DNA from: Thiobacillus sp.
GTDB lineage: Bacteria; Pseudomonadota; Gammaproteobacteria; Burkholderiales; Thiobacillaceae
Assembly: GCA_018262815.1 (NCBI GenBank)
Contig: JADFDN010000005.1
Coordinates: forward strand, 1-49,346
Direction: 5' to 3'
DNA length: 49,346 bases
Shown one piece after another: positions 1 through 8,060 of the stretch. Position numbers and translations under genes: made by a program. Within the stretch, counting starts at the first letter, position 1, and the number at the start of each line of letters is the position of its first letter. Below the pieces are notes generated by a model. It worked only from the letters and a program-made list of their open reading frames with translations. It did no database searches and was not told the origin of the DNA.

Positions 1-134
1 GGGGCCGGGCTCGAATTGATTTCGGAGCAAAGCACACTTCATCATCGCTTAAGCTTGAAATTAAGAGGCAGGTCTTGCCCCTTGCCGCAAAAGACAAGAC
101 CGGACCTCGCGACAGTTCTTAGGAGACACGTTTC

Positions 135-938
135 TTGACAGATAAGCAGATACAACCACATAGGGTGACCAAGCCAATACAGCTTTTGGCTGCTTGGCTT
201 GTGGGTCTGATTGTTACCAACACCATATTCCTTGCAGCGGCAACCAATCTAGAAATCGATAGTTGGGAACGTGGCGCACTCGTGGTGTCATCTATCGTAA
301 ACGTGCCACTATTTCTGCTGGCGTTATTTGTTTTACAAACACGATTCCGTGCCGAGCTTCAGGAGGACACCTTCTATTCCGAGTACCTGAGCAAGAAGAC
401 AGCGGCCGTGGTGCGAATTGACAAGAATGCTTCGCAAGACGCGAGAATTGACATACTTGAACGCCAGTTGTCGCGATTAACAGAATCTCGTACAGGTTCA
501 GCGCCGCTAGGACCGGATGTCAATCACAGTCAAATCGATTGGGCGGAGTGGCCCGTCGCTCTCAATATTCTCCATCCACAGTTCCAAGCGATACGCGAAA
601 CCCTAAGGGCAGCAAACATCCCGCTGGCTGATATCTTCGGAAATAAACCAAACTCCGTCCCTCCGGAAAAATGGATCATTGCCCTTAGCCATCATCTGCC
701 ATTCACGCACAAGGCGAGACTGCTTGAGGTTCTGCTTCCATACGGTTTTGATGGCATACAGTTCTGGGAGCCCCAAAGGGAGGTCGAAGAGAACGAGGAC
801 GTCTACATTGGGAGCTATGGAGTTGGAACCTACGCTCGCGTTACACCGGAACTTCTCGATCTCGTTCGGAAGAAGATCGACGCTATCGACTTAACCCACT
901 ACTACAACAAGCACAAGTCCAAGTTGCCAGAGGCCTGA
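135..938 (+). CDS. Membrane-anchored protein of unknown function
   Basis: A 267-aa protein that I do not recognise. The start is TTG, supported by an AGGAGA ribosome-binding site at 121-126 about eight bases upstream. Two hydrophobic segments (about residues 15-36 and 48-68) would anchor it in the inner membrane. A charged stretch (about 70-120) follows and may be helical, then a C-terminal domain of about 140 residues rich in Trp, His and acidic residues, presumably cytoplasmic. The DNA is clearly less GC-rich than everything downstream, and codon use includes many A/T-ending codons, which suggests acquisition by transfer. It is flanked on the right by fragments of a dispersed repeat. A role in a mobile or defence context is possible but nothing in the sequence proves it. 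Confidence 0.75.
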   Translation: MTDKQIQPHRVTKPIQLLAAWLVGLIVTNTIFLAAATNLEIDSWERGALVVSSIVNVPLFLLALFVLQTRFRAELQEDTFYSEYLSKKTAAVVRIDKNASQDARIDILERQLSRLTESRTGSAPLGPDVNHSQIDWAEWPVALNILHPQFQAIRETLRAANIPLADIFGNKPNSVPPEKWIIALSHHLPFTHKARLLEVLLPYGFDGIQFWEPQREVEENEDVYIGSYGVGTYARVTPELLDLVRKKIDAIDLTHYYNKHKSKLPEA

Positions 939-945
939 AGTTAAA

Positions 946-969
946 GCGGCAATAAATGCGGTCAGACAC
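946..969. repeat. Dispersed repeat fragment (type with GCAATAA..TGCGGTCAGACAC)
   Basis: A 24-base stretch just after the first gene. Nearly the same sequence occurs at 17652-17674, differing by one missing A and one substitution. It is probably a remnant of a dispersed REP-like element. Confidence 0.55.
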
Positions 970-1003
970 CTTTACCCAAGGTGGAACGTAAAAACACAAC
1001 TTC

Positions 1004-1030
1004 GGGGTCAGATCTTGCATTCACACATGA
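1004..1030. repeat. Dispersed repeat fragment (GGGGTCAGATCTTGCAT core)
   Basis: The core GGTCAGATCTTGCAT is related to the GGTCAGGTCTTGCAA copies at 1883-1951 and to 3777-3801. Bases 1011-1030 also match 10860-10879 at 16 of 20 positions, with transitions only. The 939-1157 interval holds these repeat fragments and the promoter region of the next gene; I see no gene in it. Confidence 0.55.
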
Positions 1031-1157
1031 GGCTGAATCAGGTCGTCTGCATAAGGTGAGAATCGAAGGGGTCACCGTTTTCAGTCGTTCACTTCACCCA
1101 CGCCGTCCCGCGGCCCCGCAGTAGAATATGGGCTCCGAATCAATGAGAGTCCTCGAA

Positions 1158-1841
1158 ATGAAATACCCGATGCTGGCCGTTTTGACGGCGTTTTCGATGT
1201 CCGCGTATGCGGCGCCTGCCGAATGGGCAGGATGCTACGCCGGTTTGAATGCCGGTTACGGGACCGGGAACAACCAGTGGACGACGACGTTTTTCAACGG
1301 CGCCGCGTATAACGACGACGCCGGGTCGGCGCGGTCGCGGGGTGCGATCGGCGGGGCTCAGTTTGGGTGCGACATGCAGCGCGCGAACTGGGTGGGGGGC
1401 GTGCAGGGCATGCTCGACGCCGCCGACATGAACGGCGACCATCATTACGCGAACGGTACGGCACAGGATACGGTGACCTATGAAACGAAGGCCCTCGGCA
1501 CGCTGGCCGCGCGCGTGGGCTTTCTGGTCTCGCCCAAGACACTGGTCTACGCCAAGGCGGGCTGGGCGTGGGCGCGCAACACTTACGAAGATAACGCTCC
1601 CGACGGGACGCCCCCGGCGAGGTTCGATAAAACGCAGACGAGAGACGGCTGGCTCGCGGGCCTGGGCGTCGAATATCGGCTCACGCCTTCGGTCTCGTTG
1701 CTCGCCGAATACAATCGCATCGACCTCGGCAAGCAATCCGTCCATCTCGATCAAAAAGTCGGCACCGGCATCAACGACTACCGGGCGAATATCGATCAGG
1801 ATCTGTCGAGCTGGCTGCTCGGCGTCAATTACCGCTTCTGA
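1158..1841 (+). CDS. Outer membrane beta-barrel protein (Omp25/OmpA-like porin family)
   Basis: A 227-aa exported protein. The chosen ATG has GAGAG eight bases upstream and gives a clean signal peptide (MKYPMLAVLTAFSMSAYA, then APAEW). In-frame ATGs at 1128 and 1143 are less likely because they add residues before the signal. The mature part has the family hallmarks: an early WAGCYAGLNAGYG strand, alternating aromatic and glycine strands (GFLVSPKTLVYAKAGWAWA, WLAGLGVEYRL) and a terminal strand ending in NYRF, the C-terminal Phe used for BAM insertion. Two Cys (in AGCYAG and FGCDMQ) could form a disulfide. It appears monocistronic. The specific ligand is unknown. Confidence 0.85.
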   Translation: MKYPMLAVLTAFSMSAYAAPAEWAGCYAGLNAGYGTGNNQWTTTFFNGAAYNDDAGSARSRGAIGGAQFGCDMQRANWVGGVQGMLDAADMNGDHHYANGTAQDTVTYETKALGTLAARVGFLVSPKTLVYAKAGWAWARNTYEDNAPDGTPPARFDKTQTRDGWLAGLGVEYRLTPSVSLLAEYNRIDLGKQSVHLDQKVGTGINDYRANIDQDLSSWLLGVNYRF

Positions 1842-1882
1842 CGCGACAGTACAACAGGGAACACAAGGGTCAGGACCACAAC

Positions 1883-1951
1883 AGGGTCAGGTCTTGCAAC
1901 GATCCAGGGTCATGCAACGATCCAGGGTCAGGTCTTGCAAAACCACATTTC
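1883..1951. repeat. Cluster of three tandem degenerate GGGTCAGGTCTTGCAA units
   Basis: Units begin at 1883, 1906 and 1924. The first and third read AGGGTCAGGTCTTGCAA; the middle copy lacks the GGTCTT part. The first two are followed by CGATCC. The third runs into AAACCACATTTC, which is also found at 3777-3801. The 1842-2166 interval holds this cluster and then a stretch in which I see no credible gene. Confidence 0.6.
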
Positions 1952-2166
1952 GCCACGCCCAAGTGCACACCGCAAGACGGGTTGCCGGGTTCACGCCTGC
2001 ATGCTTGGCCCACCACTTGCACTGGCTGATTTCGGGGGCAAGGTGGATCTTCGGGGCTTTGATGAAGGCGGTGTCTGAGCTGCAGGCCGCACGTGTATAC
2101 TTTTCGAGTCCAGCCGGGATCGCTTGATGCGGCTGAAGAATAAAGAAAAACGATTGGGAGTCGATG

Positions 2167-2670
2167 ATGGTCGCGCGCAGCATGCAACGGTTTCAGGCAG
2201 CCCTCCGGGTTGGGTTGGTCATGGTGGGGGTGTCCGGCTTGGCGGGATGCGTTGGTTTGGAGGGCTTTCTTGCCGATGTGGTGGTTGTCCACGTGGAGGG
2301 CTCGCGTGCCATCAGTGAATCGAGCGGCCAGCACCACAATGGCCCACCCTTGATCGAGCGGATGTTCATCGAGCGCCAGGCGACGGTGAATGGCGAGACC
2401 ATCACCTACTACGTCGATCGATCCGATCCAGCCAAGATCTATATCGTGCACGCCCGTGAGCGGGACTGCCACAAGAGCAACGAACCCTGCGAGGACATTT
2501 GGCACTTCCGCCCGCCCGAGGAGTCTTTGCGCCAGCAGTTGCTGGCGATCGAAGCGGCCCGGCAGCCCGCAGTGAGCGAATCGAAGGCGCCGTCGCCAAC
2601 CCCCAACGTGCTGCCGGACGTGCGCACCACCGTGCCGACCGTGCCTCCGGTGCCATTGCCGCAGGATTGA
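2167..2670 (+). CDS. Putative lipoprotein with proline-rich C-terminus
   Basis: A 167-aa protein that I do not recognise. The second of two adjacent ATGs was chosen because GGGAG at 2156-2160 is six bases before it; 2164 is possible. The N-terminus has a basic region, a hydrophobic core and a lipobox GLAGC, with lipidation predicted at Cys28. The soluble part (30-130) has one Cys pair (DCHKSNEPC) and reads as a small mixed domain. The last 35 residues are Pro/Thr/Val-rich, typical of an extended envelope linker. The gene converges on the beta-barrel gene that follows, with only 12 bases between the two stops. Confidence 0.7.
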   Translation: MVARSMQRFQAALRVGLVMVGVSGLAGCVGLEGFLADVVVVHVEGSRAISESSGQHHNGPPLIERMFIERQATVNGETITYYVDRSDPAKIYIVHARERDCHKSNEPCEDIWHFRPPEESLRQQLLAIEAARQPAVSESKAPSPTPNVLPDVRTTVPTVPPVPLPQD

Positions 2671-2682
2671 TCGAAATTGGGA

Positions 2683-3588
2683 TCAGTAGGATTTGCGCAG
2701 GGTGAGCGTCAGGCTCTGGTCGTCGATGCCCTGGCGGCCGACGACCCGGGCATAACCCAGTCCGCCCATCCACCCCGTCCCCTGCAGCACATCCAGGCCA
2801 AGGCCCCATTGCAATTGGTCAGCGTCGTTTTCGCTCGGGGTTCGCTGCACATCGCGGCTGTATTTCAGGCTGACATAGGGCCATAGTTTTCCGTCGACCC
2901 AAACGCTGGCCTTCGTGGACGCGTGCCACTGGGTCGAGCTCGTCTTGTGTGCCGGCGTTTCCACCTGTTGTCCGGGCCAGCGTTCCACAAAACTGCCGAT
3001 GCGGCCGGAATCGTAGGACAGTCGCAGGCTGTTGCTGAGAAAGATGGGTTGGAGCGGAACCATCAGCGTGATGCCGGCTGACGCCGAGGTCAGCTTGGAG
3101 CGGAAACGACCCTGCAACTCCTGTCCTTCGGTCACCCGGTTCTGCGAGGTTCTGATCTGTCCCAGGCCCACAGAAACGGGGAAAGTCAGGAAGGGGAGCG
3201 GGGCATAGGCGCCGTAAAGGCTGGCGAGCAGGCCGTTGCCCCTGCGGCGGGTGTCGTCCTGCGGCAACTCGCTGCGCTGGACCAGCTGAGTCAGCGCCAG
3301 ACCGGCAGTCCAGCGGGGCGCGACCCGCTGGTCATACCCCAGGGTCAGGCTGTTGGTTCGTGCGCTTTGCTGCAAGCCGGCACGTTCATCCTTGAAGTCA
3401 TGAAAGGTGTCGGATGCCCAGACACCATGACGCTTTGGATTGCTGGCAGCCTGCTGCAAAAGCTTCTGGCGGTCGGTGATGCTGACAGGCTCGGCATGGA
3501 GCGGCAGGCAAGCTGACAAGGCAAGAAAACCAGCCATCAGGCCTTGCCGCCCATATCTGCGCGATGGTCCGATATGCTGTGTAGACAC
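2683..3588 (-). CDS. Outer membrane autotransporter-like beta-barrel protein
   Basis: A 301-aa protein with a GTG start. The signal region is GRQGLMAGFLALSACLPLHA, and an internal ATG at 3537 would give a shorter signal, so the start is uncertain. After about 40 polar residues, repeated amphipathic strands (TNSLTLGYDQRV, WTAGLALTQLV, LLASLYGAYAP, WGLGLDVLQG, MGGLGYARVVG) resemble an autotransporter-type beta-domain of about 12 strands. It ends in Tyr rather than Phe, which also works as a C-terminal barrel signal. There is no passenger domain, so it is a stand-alone barrel. It lies 285 bases downstream of the diguanylate cyclase gene on the same strand. Confidence 0.7.
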   Translation of the reverse strand: MSTQHIGPSRRYGRQGLMAGFLALSACLPLHAEPVSITDRQKLLQQAASNPKRHGVWASDTFHDFKDERAGLQQSARTNSLTLGYDQRVAPRWTAGLALTQLVQRSELPQDDTRRRGNGLLASLYGAYAPLPFLTFPVSVGLGQIRTSQNRVTEGQELQGRFRSKLTSASAGITLMVPLQPIFLSNSLRLSYDSGRIGSFVERWPGQQVETPAHKTSSTQWHASTKASVWVDGKLWPYVSLKYSRDVQRTPSENDADQLQWGLGLDVLQGTGWMGGLGYARVVGRQGIDDQSLTLTLRKSY

Positions 3589-3776
3589 GCTGGTTCCCCG
3601 GGTTGCTGGTTTATTCGTAGAGGGTGCTTTTCCTCCGATACTGGATGCTCACGACACCTGAAACAGATGCCGGATCCGGCGCGGAGGCGGGGAGATTCTA
3701 ACTCACGAACGATTGCCCTTTCCGGTTTTCAAGCCGAGGCCGAGCGGGTCATTGGGGGCAAGAGCAGGCCATTGGC

Positions 3777-3801
3777 GTCAGGCCCTGTAAAACCACATTT
3801 C
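3777..3801. repeat. Dispersed repeat copy (GTCAGG..TG.AAAACCACATTTC)
   Basis: This 25-base copy matches 1927-1951 at 22 positions, and all three differences are C/T. It lies in the 3589-3873 intergenic stretch, which otherwise shows nothing recognisable beyond the upstream region of the barrel gene. Confidence 0.6.
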
Positions 3802-3873
3802 TCCTCTGCTCTGCGCCCCAAGCCCGACCCTCCCGGAAGCACTACCAGAAATTTTCGATCCTGCTCCCTTTGC

Positions 3874-5103
3874 TCACGCGACCAGATCAGATGTCGTTGT
3901 CCGGGCTGTCACAATCTGGTTGCGCCCGCAGCGTTTGGCTTCATAGAGCGCGATGTCCGATGTGCGGATCAGCTCGGCGGGCGAGGAGACGGAAGCCAGC
4001 TCGGACGAAGACACGCCGAAACTCAGGGTGACATGGCCGGCCACGGGCGAGGCGTCGTGCGGAAGATTCAAGGCCAGGATGCGCTCGCGTATCTGCTCGG
4101 CCACGGCTATCGCGCCGCTCAAATTCGTCTGCGGCAACAGGAATGCAAACTCTTCGCCGCCGATTCGGGCCACCACATCGCCGGGGCGGGACAGCGTGCG
4201 GTGCATGGCCTGCGCAACGTCCACCAGGCACAGATCGCCGGCCGGGTGCCCATAGTGGTCGTTGTATTCCTTGAAGTGATCGATATCGACCATGATGAGC
4301 GACAACGGCTCATGGTCGCGTTTCGCTCGTGCCCATTCCTTGCTGAGCTCTTCCTCGAACAGCCGCCTGTTCGGGATGCCGGTGAGGCTGTCCAGACGGA
4401 CCAGATATTCCAGCGCCTGCGCCACCTCGGTTGACGAGAACAGCTCGCGGCGCAGTTTTTCCGAGTCGCGAAACAGGCGCTGGACCTGGGCGGACGTGGC
4501 GAGCATGGCGAGACCGAAGATGACCATCATCAGGCCCATGACGAGATGGATCTGATCGCCCACCCACATCATGCGGATGCTGATGGGTGCCACGACCGGA
4601 ATGGCGAAGCACCAATAGGCGTGGCTCACGGACGACAGCAGCGGAACGGCTCCGGCCATCATTCCCCCCAGCACGAAAGCGAGAACGACCTGGTGCGGGA
4701 AGGAACTGGGATGAAACAGGAGAATTCCGGACAGCCCCCACACCACTCCGGCAGCGCATGCGCCCGCCAGGAAATACCTCGTCCAGTACGCATGATCGGA
4801 CTCGCTTCTGGGCGAGGCGTTTCTGAACGCCCGCAAACTGAGGTATCGCGCCCCCGTGACCGCGATGAGCAAGCCTGACCAGGCCAGCAGGACGGGCGTG
4901 GGCACGACGTTCCACAGAACCGCGGCAAGAATGAGTCCGATTGCCAGGTTGACGATCAGCGAGATGGGGAGCAGACGAAAACTCTGCACGATCTGTGGCA
5001 CCAGGATGCCCGGATCCCGGGGGGCTGAAGAAGGTCGGACAGGACTATCCAAGGGCGAGCTCCCTTGACGGGGTTTGCGGACGCAGTTCGCCTGCGCGTT
5101 CAT
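3874..5103 (-). CDS. Membrane diguanylate cyclase (GGDEF)
   Basis: A 409-aa inner-membrane enzyme predicted to make cyclic di-GMP from two GTP. After a polar N-terminus, five or six hydrophobic segments lie at about 36-205 and act as a membrane sensor of no family I can name. A short linker helix leads to the GGDEF domain (about 232-400). The domain starts with DSLTGIPNRR, has the metal-binding MVDIDHFKEYND and the active motif GGEEF at 315-319. RPGD at 306-309, five residues before GGEEF, is an intact inhibitory site, so product feedback is expected. The start has no strong ribosome-binding site. It is transcribed alone. Confidence 0.9.
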   Translation of the reverse strand: MNAQANCVRKPRQGSSPLDSPVRPSSAPRDPGILVPQIVQSFRLLPISLIVNLAIGLILAAVLWNVVPTPVLLAWSGLLIAVTGARYLSLRAFRNASPRSESDHAYWTRYFLAGACAAGVVWGLSGILLFHPSSFPHQVVLAFVLGGMMAGAVPLLSSVSHAYWCFAIPVVAPISIRMMWVGDQIHLVMGLMMVIFGLAMLATSAQVQRLFRDSEKLRRELFSSTEVAQALEYLVRLDSLTGIPNRRLFEEELSKEWARAKRDHEPLSLIMVDIDHFKEYNDHYGHPAGDLCLVDVAQAMHRTLSRPGDVVARIGGEEFAFLLPQTNLSGAIAVAEQIRERILALNLPHDASPVAGHVTLSFGVSSSELASVSSPAELIRTSDIALYEAKRCGRNQIVTARTTTSDLVA

Positions 5104-5267
5104 CCAATATAGGCCAGGCTGCGCGGATCATGGTTCTGCATCTTCGCGCTGGCCCTGGCAGCCTTTTCAAGCGGTGCACGCTTTCAGCGATTATCGCCTG
5201 TGCCATAATCCGCCTCGCGGAGCAGCGAATAAAAAAATAATCGAATACAACACATTGGGGGAGTCCG

Positions 5268-6176
5268 ATGAAAAAACTGTTGTCTGCGCCGTTGTTCGTC
5301 TTGTTGTTCCTGTTCATTCCTTCTGCATTCTCGCAATCCAACCCGGCCGCTGTCCCGAGCGAGCAGGAAGCGGCGTTGACGGCTGCGACCGAGGCGGCGC
5401 GAGATGCGCTTCGTCCGGGACCGGCTGATGTGCCGCTATCGGGCCAGGCCGTACTCAGGCTGCCCCCCAATTTTGGCTACGTACCGCCAGCTGAGGCTGG
5501 ACGATATCTGGAGGCGCTGGGCAACCCGACGACAGGTGGGGTTGCCGGTCTCGTGGTGCCGATCGAGAACCAGAAGGGCGACTGGTTCGTGGTCATTGGT
5601 TACATGCCTTCTGGCTATATCAAGGACGACGACGCAAAGGAATGGGATGCCGATGAGCTGCTAGAGTCACTGCGTGCCGGAACGGAGGAAGACAACAAGC
5701 AGCGAGCACAAATGGGGATTCCCGGACTGGAAATTATTGGCTGGGTGGAGCCGCCGAAATATGACGGGAGCACGCGACGTTTGGTCTGGTCTATCGCAGC
5801 GCGCAATCAGGGCCAGTCGGCGGGCACGGACAATGGCATCAACTACAACACTTACGCACTGGGGCGCGAAGGGTATTTCAGTCTGAACCTGGTCACTGCG
5901 CAAAGTACGGTGATGCAGGACAAACCGGCGGTCCATGCATTACTGTCTGCGCTGCAATTCGATGAAGGAAAACGATACACCGATTTCAATTCAGACACCG
6001 ATAAGGTGGCCGAGTATGGCTTGGCAGCACTGGTAGCCGGTGCGGCCGCAAAGAAGGTGGGCCTGTTCGCTGCGATCGCAATCTTCCTTGCAAAATTCTG
6101 GAAGCTGCTATTGATCGGTGCCGTGGGCGTGGGAATGGCAGGCAAAAAGTGGTTCAACAAGAAAGATTCGAGCTAA
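5268..6176 (+). CDS. DUF2167 membrane-anchored protein
   Basis: A 302-aa exported protein of the DUF2167 (COG4714) family, whose function is unknown. GGGGGAG lies just upstream of ATG. A signal peptide (MKKLLSAPLFVLLFLFIPSAFS) is followed by the family region with LPPNFGYVPPAEAGRYLEALG, VVIGYMPSGYIKDDDAKEW and LVWSIAARNQG. Near the C-terminus a hydrophobic helix pair (about 250-292) ends in basic residues KKWFNKKDSS. This puts most of the chain in the periplasm. It is first in a four-gene operon with a rhombosortase; its own C-terminus (hydrophobic plus basic) lacks the Gly-Gly motif, so it is not an obvious rhombosortase substrate. Confidence 0.85.
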   Translation: MKKLLSAPLFVLLFLFIPSAFSQSNPAAVPSEQEAALTAATEAARDALRPGPADVPLSGQAVLRLPPNFGYVPPAEAGRYLEALGNPTTGGVAGLVVPIENQKGDWFVVIGYMPSGYIKDDDAKEWDADELLESLRAGTEEDNKQRAQMGIPGLEIIGWVEPPKYDGSTRRLVWSIAARNQGQSAGTDNGINYNTYALGREGYFSLNLVTAQSTVMQDKPAVHALLSALQFDEGKRYTDFNSDTDKVAEYGLAALVAGAAAKKVGLFAAIAIFLAKFWKLLLIGAVGVGMAGKKWFNKKDSS

Positions 6177-6234
6177 AGCGAGCTCAAGGGTCAGCTTCGC
6201 AGCGCATTTAATCGAGCTACAGGAAAATACGACC

Positions 6235-6492
6235 ATGACCAAAAAAGAATCTGCCCTCGCCTCGGAAAATCCCCGGGTGACCGATCTGCTCCATCAACTG
6301 CGCCGAGCCTCAACCCCCGAGGCGCAGCGCGATGTGATGGTTAAGACCATCCTTGCCGGCCGCAACAATGAGATCAGCGTGGCAGAAGGCAAGGTGTTGA
6401 GTCTTGAGTTCGTCAGAATCAACGCCGAAGCGCAGGCGCGCTTGAAGGAAGAGCGTGCACGATTGAAGCATAGGTTGAAAGGAACACGATGA
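6235..6492 (+). CDS. Small hypothetical protein in rhombosortase operon
   Basis: An 85-aa, highly charged, probably helical cytoplasmic protein with no signal or membrane segment. Its ATG has AGGAAA upstream; the longer in-frame version beginning at 6118 overlaps the preceding gene and lacks support. The stop overlaps the ATG of the next gene (ATGA), so the two are translationally coupled. I do not recognise the family. The Arg/Lys/Glu-rich C-terminal helix (KEERARLKHRLKG) could bind a partner or nucleic acid. It may be an accessory factor for the lipoprotein that follows. Confidence 0.75.
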   Translation: MTKKESALASENPRVTDLLHQLRRASTPEAQRDVMVKTILAGRNNEISVAEGKVLSLEFVRINAEAQARLKEERARLKHRLKGTR

Positions 6493-7319
6493 AATCCGTA
6501 CTGGCATCAATGATCGCCCTGCTGGTTCTTGCAGTGGCGGGCTGTGCGTCCTGGTTTCCCCAGACCGGGGTGAAGCATGCGGGCAGCATGGTGGACTATC
6601 TGTATCCCGATGCGAAGGAGCCGCCGCAGATGAAGCCGTCGGTCACCACCCTGCGGCCGCCGGTGCGGGTGGGCATTGCCTTCGTTCCGGGCGAGGGCCT
6701 GGCGGCCGGTCTTCCGGAGGCTGAAAGGACGCGTTTGCTGGAGCGGGTGAAGGCGGCTTTTGCGAAGTATGACTACATCGGCGCGATCGAGGTCATTCCC
6801 ACGCAGTATCTGCGCCCCAAGGGCGGCTTCGCCAATCTCGACCAACTGGCGCGCATGTTCAATGTGGAGTTGGTGGCGCTGGTTTCGTACGATCAGATCC
6901 AGTTCAACGATACGAATGCGCTGTCCTTCCTGTACTGGACCATCATCGGTGCCTACATCGTCCACGGCGACCAGTACGATATCCAGACCATGGTTGATGC
7001 GGCGGTGTTTGACGTGAGCAGCCGCAAGCTGTTGTTCCGCGCGCCTGGCACCAGCCAGATCAAGGGCAGTGCTTCGATGGTGGGCTTTACGGAGCAGGCG
7101 CGTGCGGCTCGGCTTTCAGGCTACAACAATGCCGTCGATGATCTGATCCCGCGCCTTCAGGCCGAGTTGCAGGGCTTCAAGGAGCGCATCAAGAACGACG
7201 CCAACTTCAAGGTCGAGAACAAGCCGGGCTACACCGGCGGCGGCGACATGGGCTGGCTGGGCATGCTGTTTGCGCTGGTGCTGGGCGGGGTGGCATACCG
7301 GTTCAGGCGCAAGGCATGA
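6489..7319 (+). CDS. Rhombotarget lipoprotein with GlyGly-CTERM sorting signal
   Basis: A 276-aa lipoprotein with lipobox AVAGC (Cys19) and, at the other end, a C-terminal tripartite signal: GGG at 250-252, a hydrophobic span of about 17 residues and RFRRKA. That is the GlyGly-CTERM design recognised and cut by rhombosortases. The central domain (about 55-230) resembles the family named rhombotarget lipoprotein, which is encoded beside a rhombosortase. It overlaps the next gene, the predicted processing protease, by ATGA. N-terminal lipidation plus C-terminal cleavage would leave a lipoprotein tethered by the N-terminus only. The function of the mature protein is unknown. Confidence 0.88.
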   Translation: MKSVLASMIALLVLAVAGCASWFPQTGVKHAGSMVDYLYPDAKEPPQMKPSVTTLRPPVRVGIAFVPGEGLAAGLPEAERTRLLERVKAAFAKYDYIGAIEVIPTQYLRPKGGFANLDQLARMFNVELVALVSYDQIQFNDTNALSFLYWTIIGAYIVHGDQYDIQTMVDAAVFDVSSRKLLFRAPGTSQIKGSASMVGFTEQARAARLSGYNNAVDDLIPRLQAELQGFKERIKNDANFKVENKPGYTGGGDMGWLGMLFALVLGGVAYRFRRKA

Positions 7320-7921
7320 ACGCGTTGCGCGTGTCGATTGCGCTGGCCGCAGTCTGCTGCGCGGTAGCGTGGGTGCCGGATTGGCTCGCAGCCGGGCTGA
7401 CCTATGATCGCCACGCGTTGCAGGGAGGCCAGTTCTGGCGGGCCTGGACAGGACATCTGGTTCACTTTGGCTGGCCGCACGCTTTAGCCGATGGCATGGT
7501 GCTGCTCGTGGCAATGACAATCGTGGCGCATTTCAGGGGATGGTGCGTGACCGCGCTGGCGTGGCTGGCGGGCGCGCCGCTTGTTTCACTGGGTTTGTTG
7601 GCGACCCTGCCTGAGCTGCAGGTGTACCGCGGCGCTTCCGCCATGGCGACGATGATGGGCACGGCCGCAGCCTGCATGCTCTGGCGTGCAGAGCCTCGCT
7701 CGCGGGGCATGATCGCCCTGTTGGCGACGGGTGTCACGATCAAGCTGTGGCTGGACGCAAACGGCGCGATGCCGGCTTACACCACGCTGCCGGAGGGCAT
7801 TCGGGTGGTGTGGCAGGCACATGCATTAGGGGCGATCCTGGGCGTTGCATTTGCCGGGGCGACGGCGGACAGGAAAGTGAAGGGGCTCCAATTACGAGGT
7901 CCTGAAACGCTGACGCAGTGA
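7316..7921 (+). CDS. rrtA: Rhombosortase (rhomboid-family intramembrane serine protease)
   Basis: A 201-aa integral membrane protease with about six hydrophobic helices. Rhomboid landmarks are visible: GQFWRAWTGHLVH at 38-50 with a following His55, the nucleophile motif GAS with Ser108 in YRGASAMATMMG, and the catalytic His169 in WQAHALGAILG. The size matches the compact rhombosortase branch rather than longer housekeeping rhomboids. It is the last gene of the operon and starts inside the stop of its likely substrate, which ties the two functionally. Rhombosortases cleave GlyGly-CTERM proteins; other substrates elsewhere in the genome cannot be judged here. Confidence 0.9.
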   Translation: MNALRVSIALAAVCCAVAWVPDWLAAGLTYDRHALQGGQFWRAWTGHLVHFGWPHALADGMVLLVAMTIVAHFRGWCVTALAWLAGAPLVSLGLLATLPELQVYRGASAMATMMGTAAACMLWRAEPRSRGMIALLATGVTIKLWLDANGAMPAYTTLPEGIRVVWQAHALGAILGVAFAGATADRKVKGLQLRGPETLTQ

Positions 7922-7970
7922 ATCAAGGGGCCGGGCGCGAATGGACGTCACGCGCTCGACGGGGCCCGGG

Positions 7971-8003
7971 TCTCGCGACGTTCGAATTCCGTTCTTCGCG
8001 AGA
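7971..8003. promoter_or_regulatory. Inverted repeat upstream of phosphoribulokinase gene
   Basis: TCTCGCGA at 7971-7978 is mirrored by TCGCGAGA at 7996-8003, with an AT-richer centre around GAATTC. It lies 57 bases before the kinase start and 50 bases after the rhombosortase stop. It could be an operator or an mRNA hairpin. No T-run follows, so it is not a classical terminator. Confidence 0.35.
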
Positions 8004-8060
8004 TGCCGGTTAAACTTTCTGTTCTGCGGCCTTCTGGCCAATCCAGGGGAATAACCGACC

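Noticed and set aside
1883-1951. CRISPR-like array
   Set aside because: Only three degenerate units of unequal length without unique spacers; better explained as a dispersed repeat cluster.
1870-2505. Possible gene on the minus strand across the repeat cluster
   Set aside because: No ribosome-binding site or family pattern; it runs through repeats and into the opposite lipoprotein gene.
7981-7992. tRNA T-loop-like GTTCGAATTCC
   Set aside because: No acceptor or anticodon stem can be formed around it.
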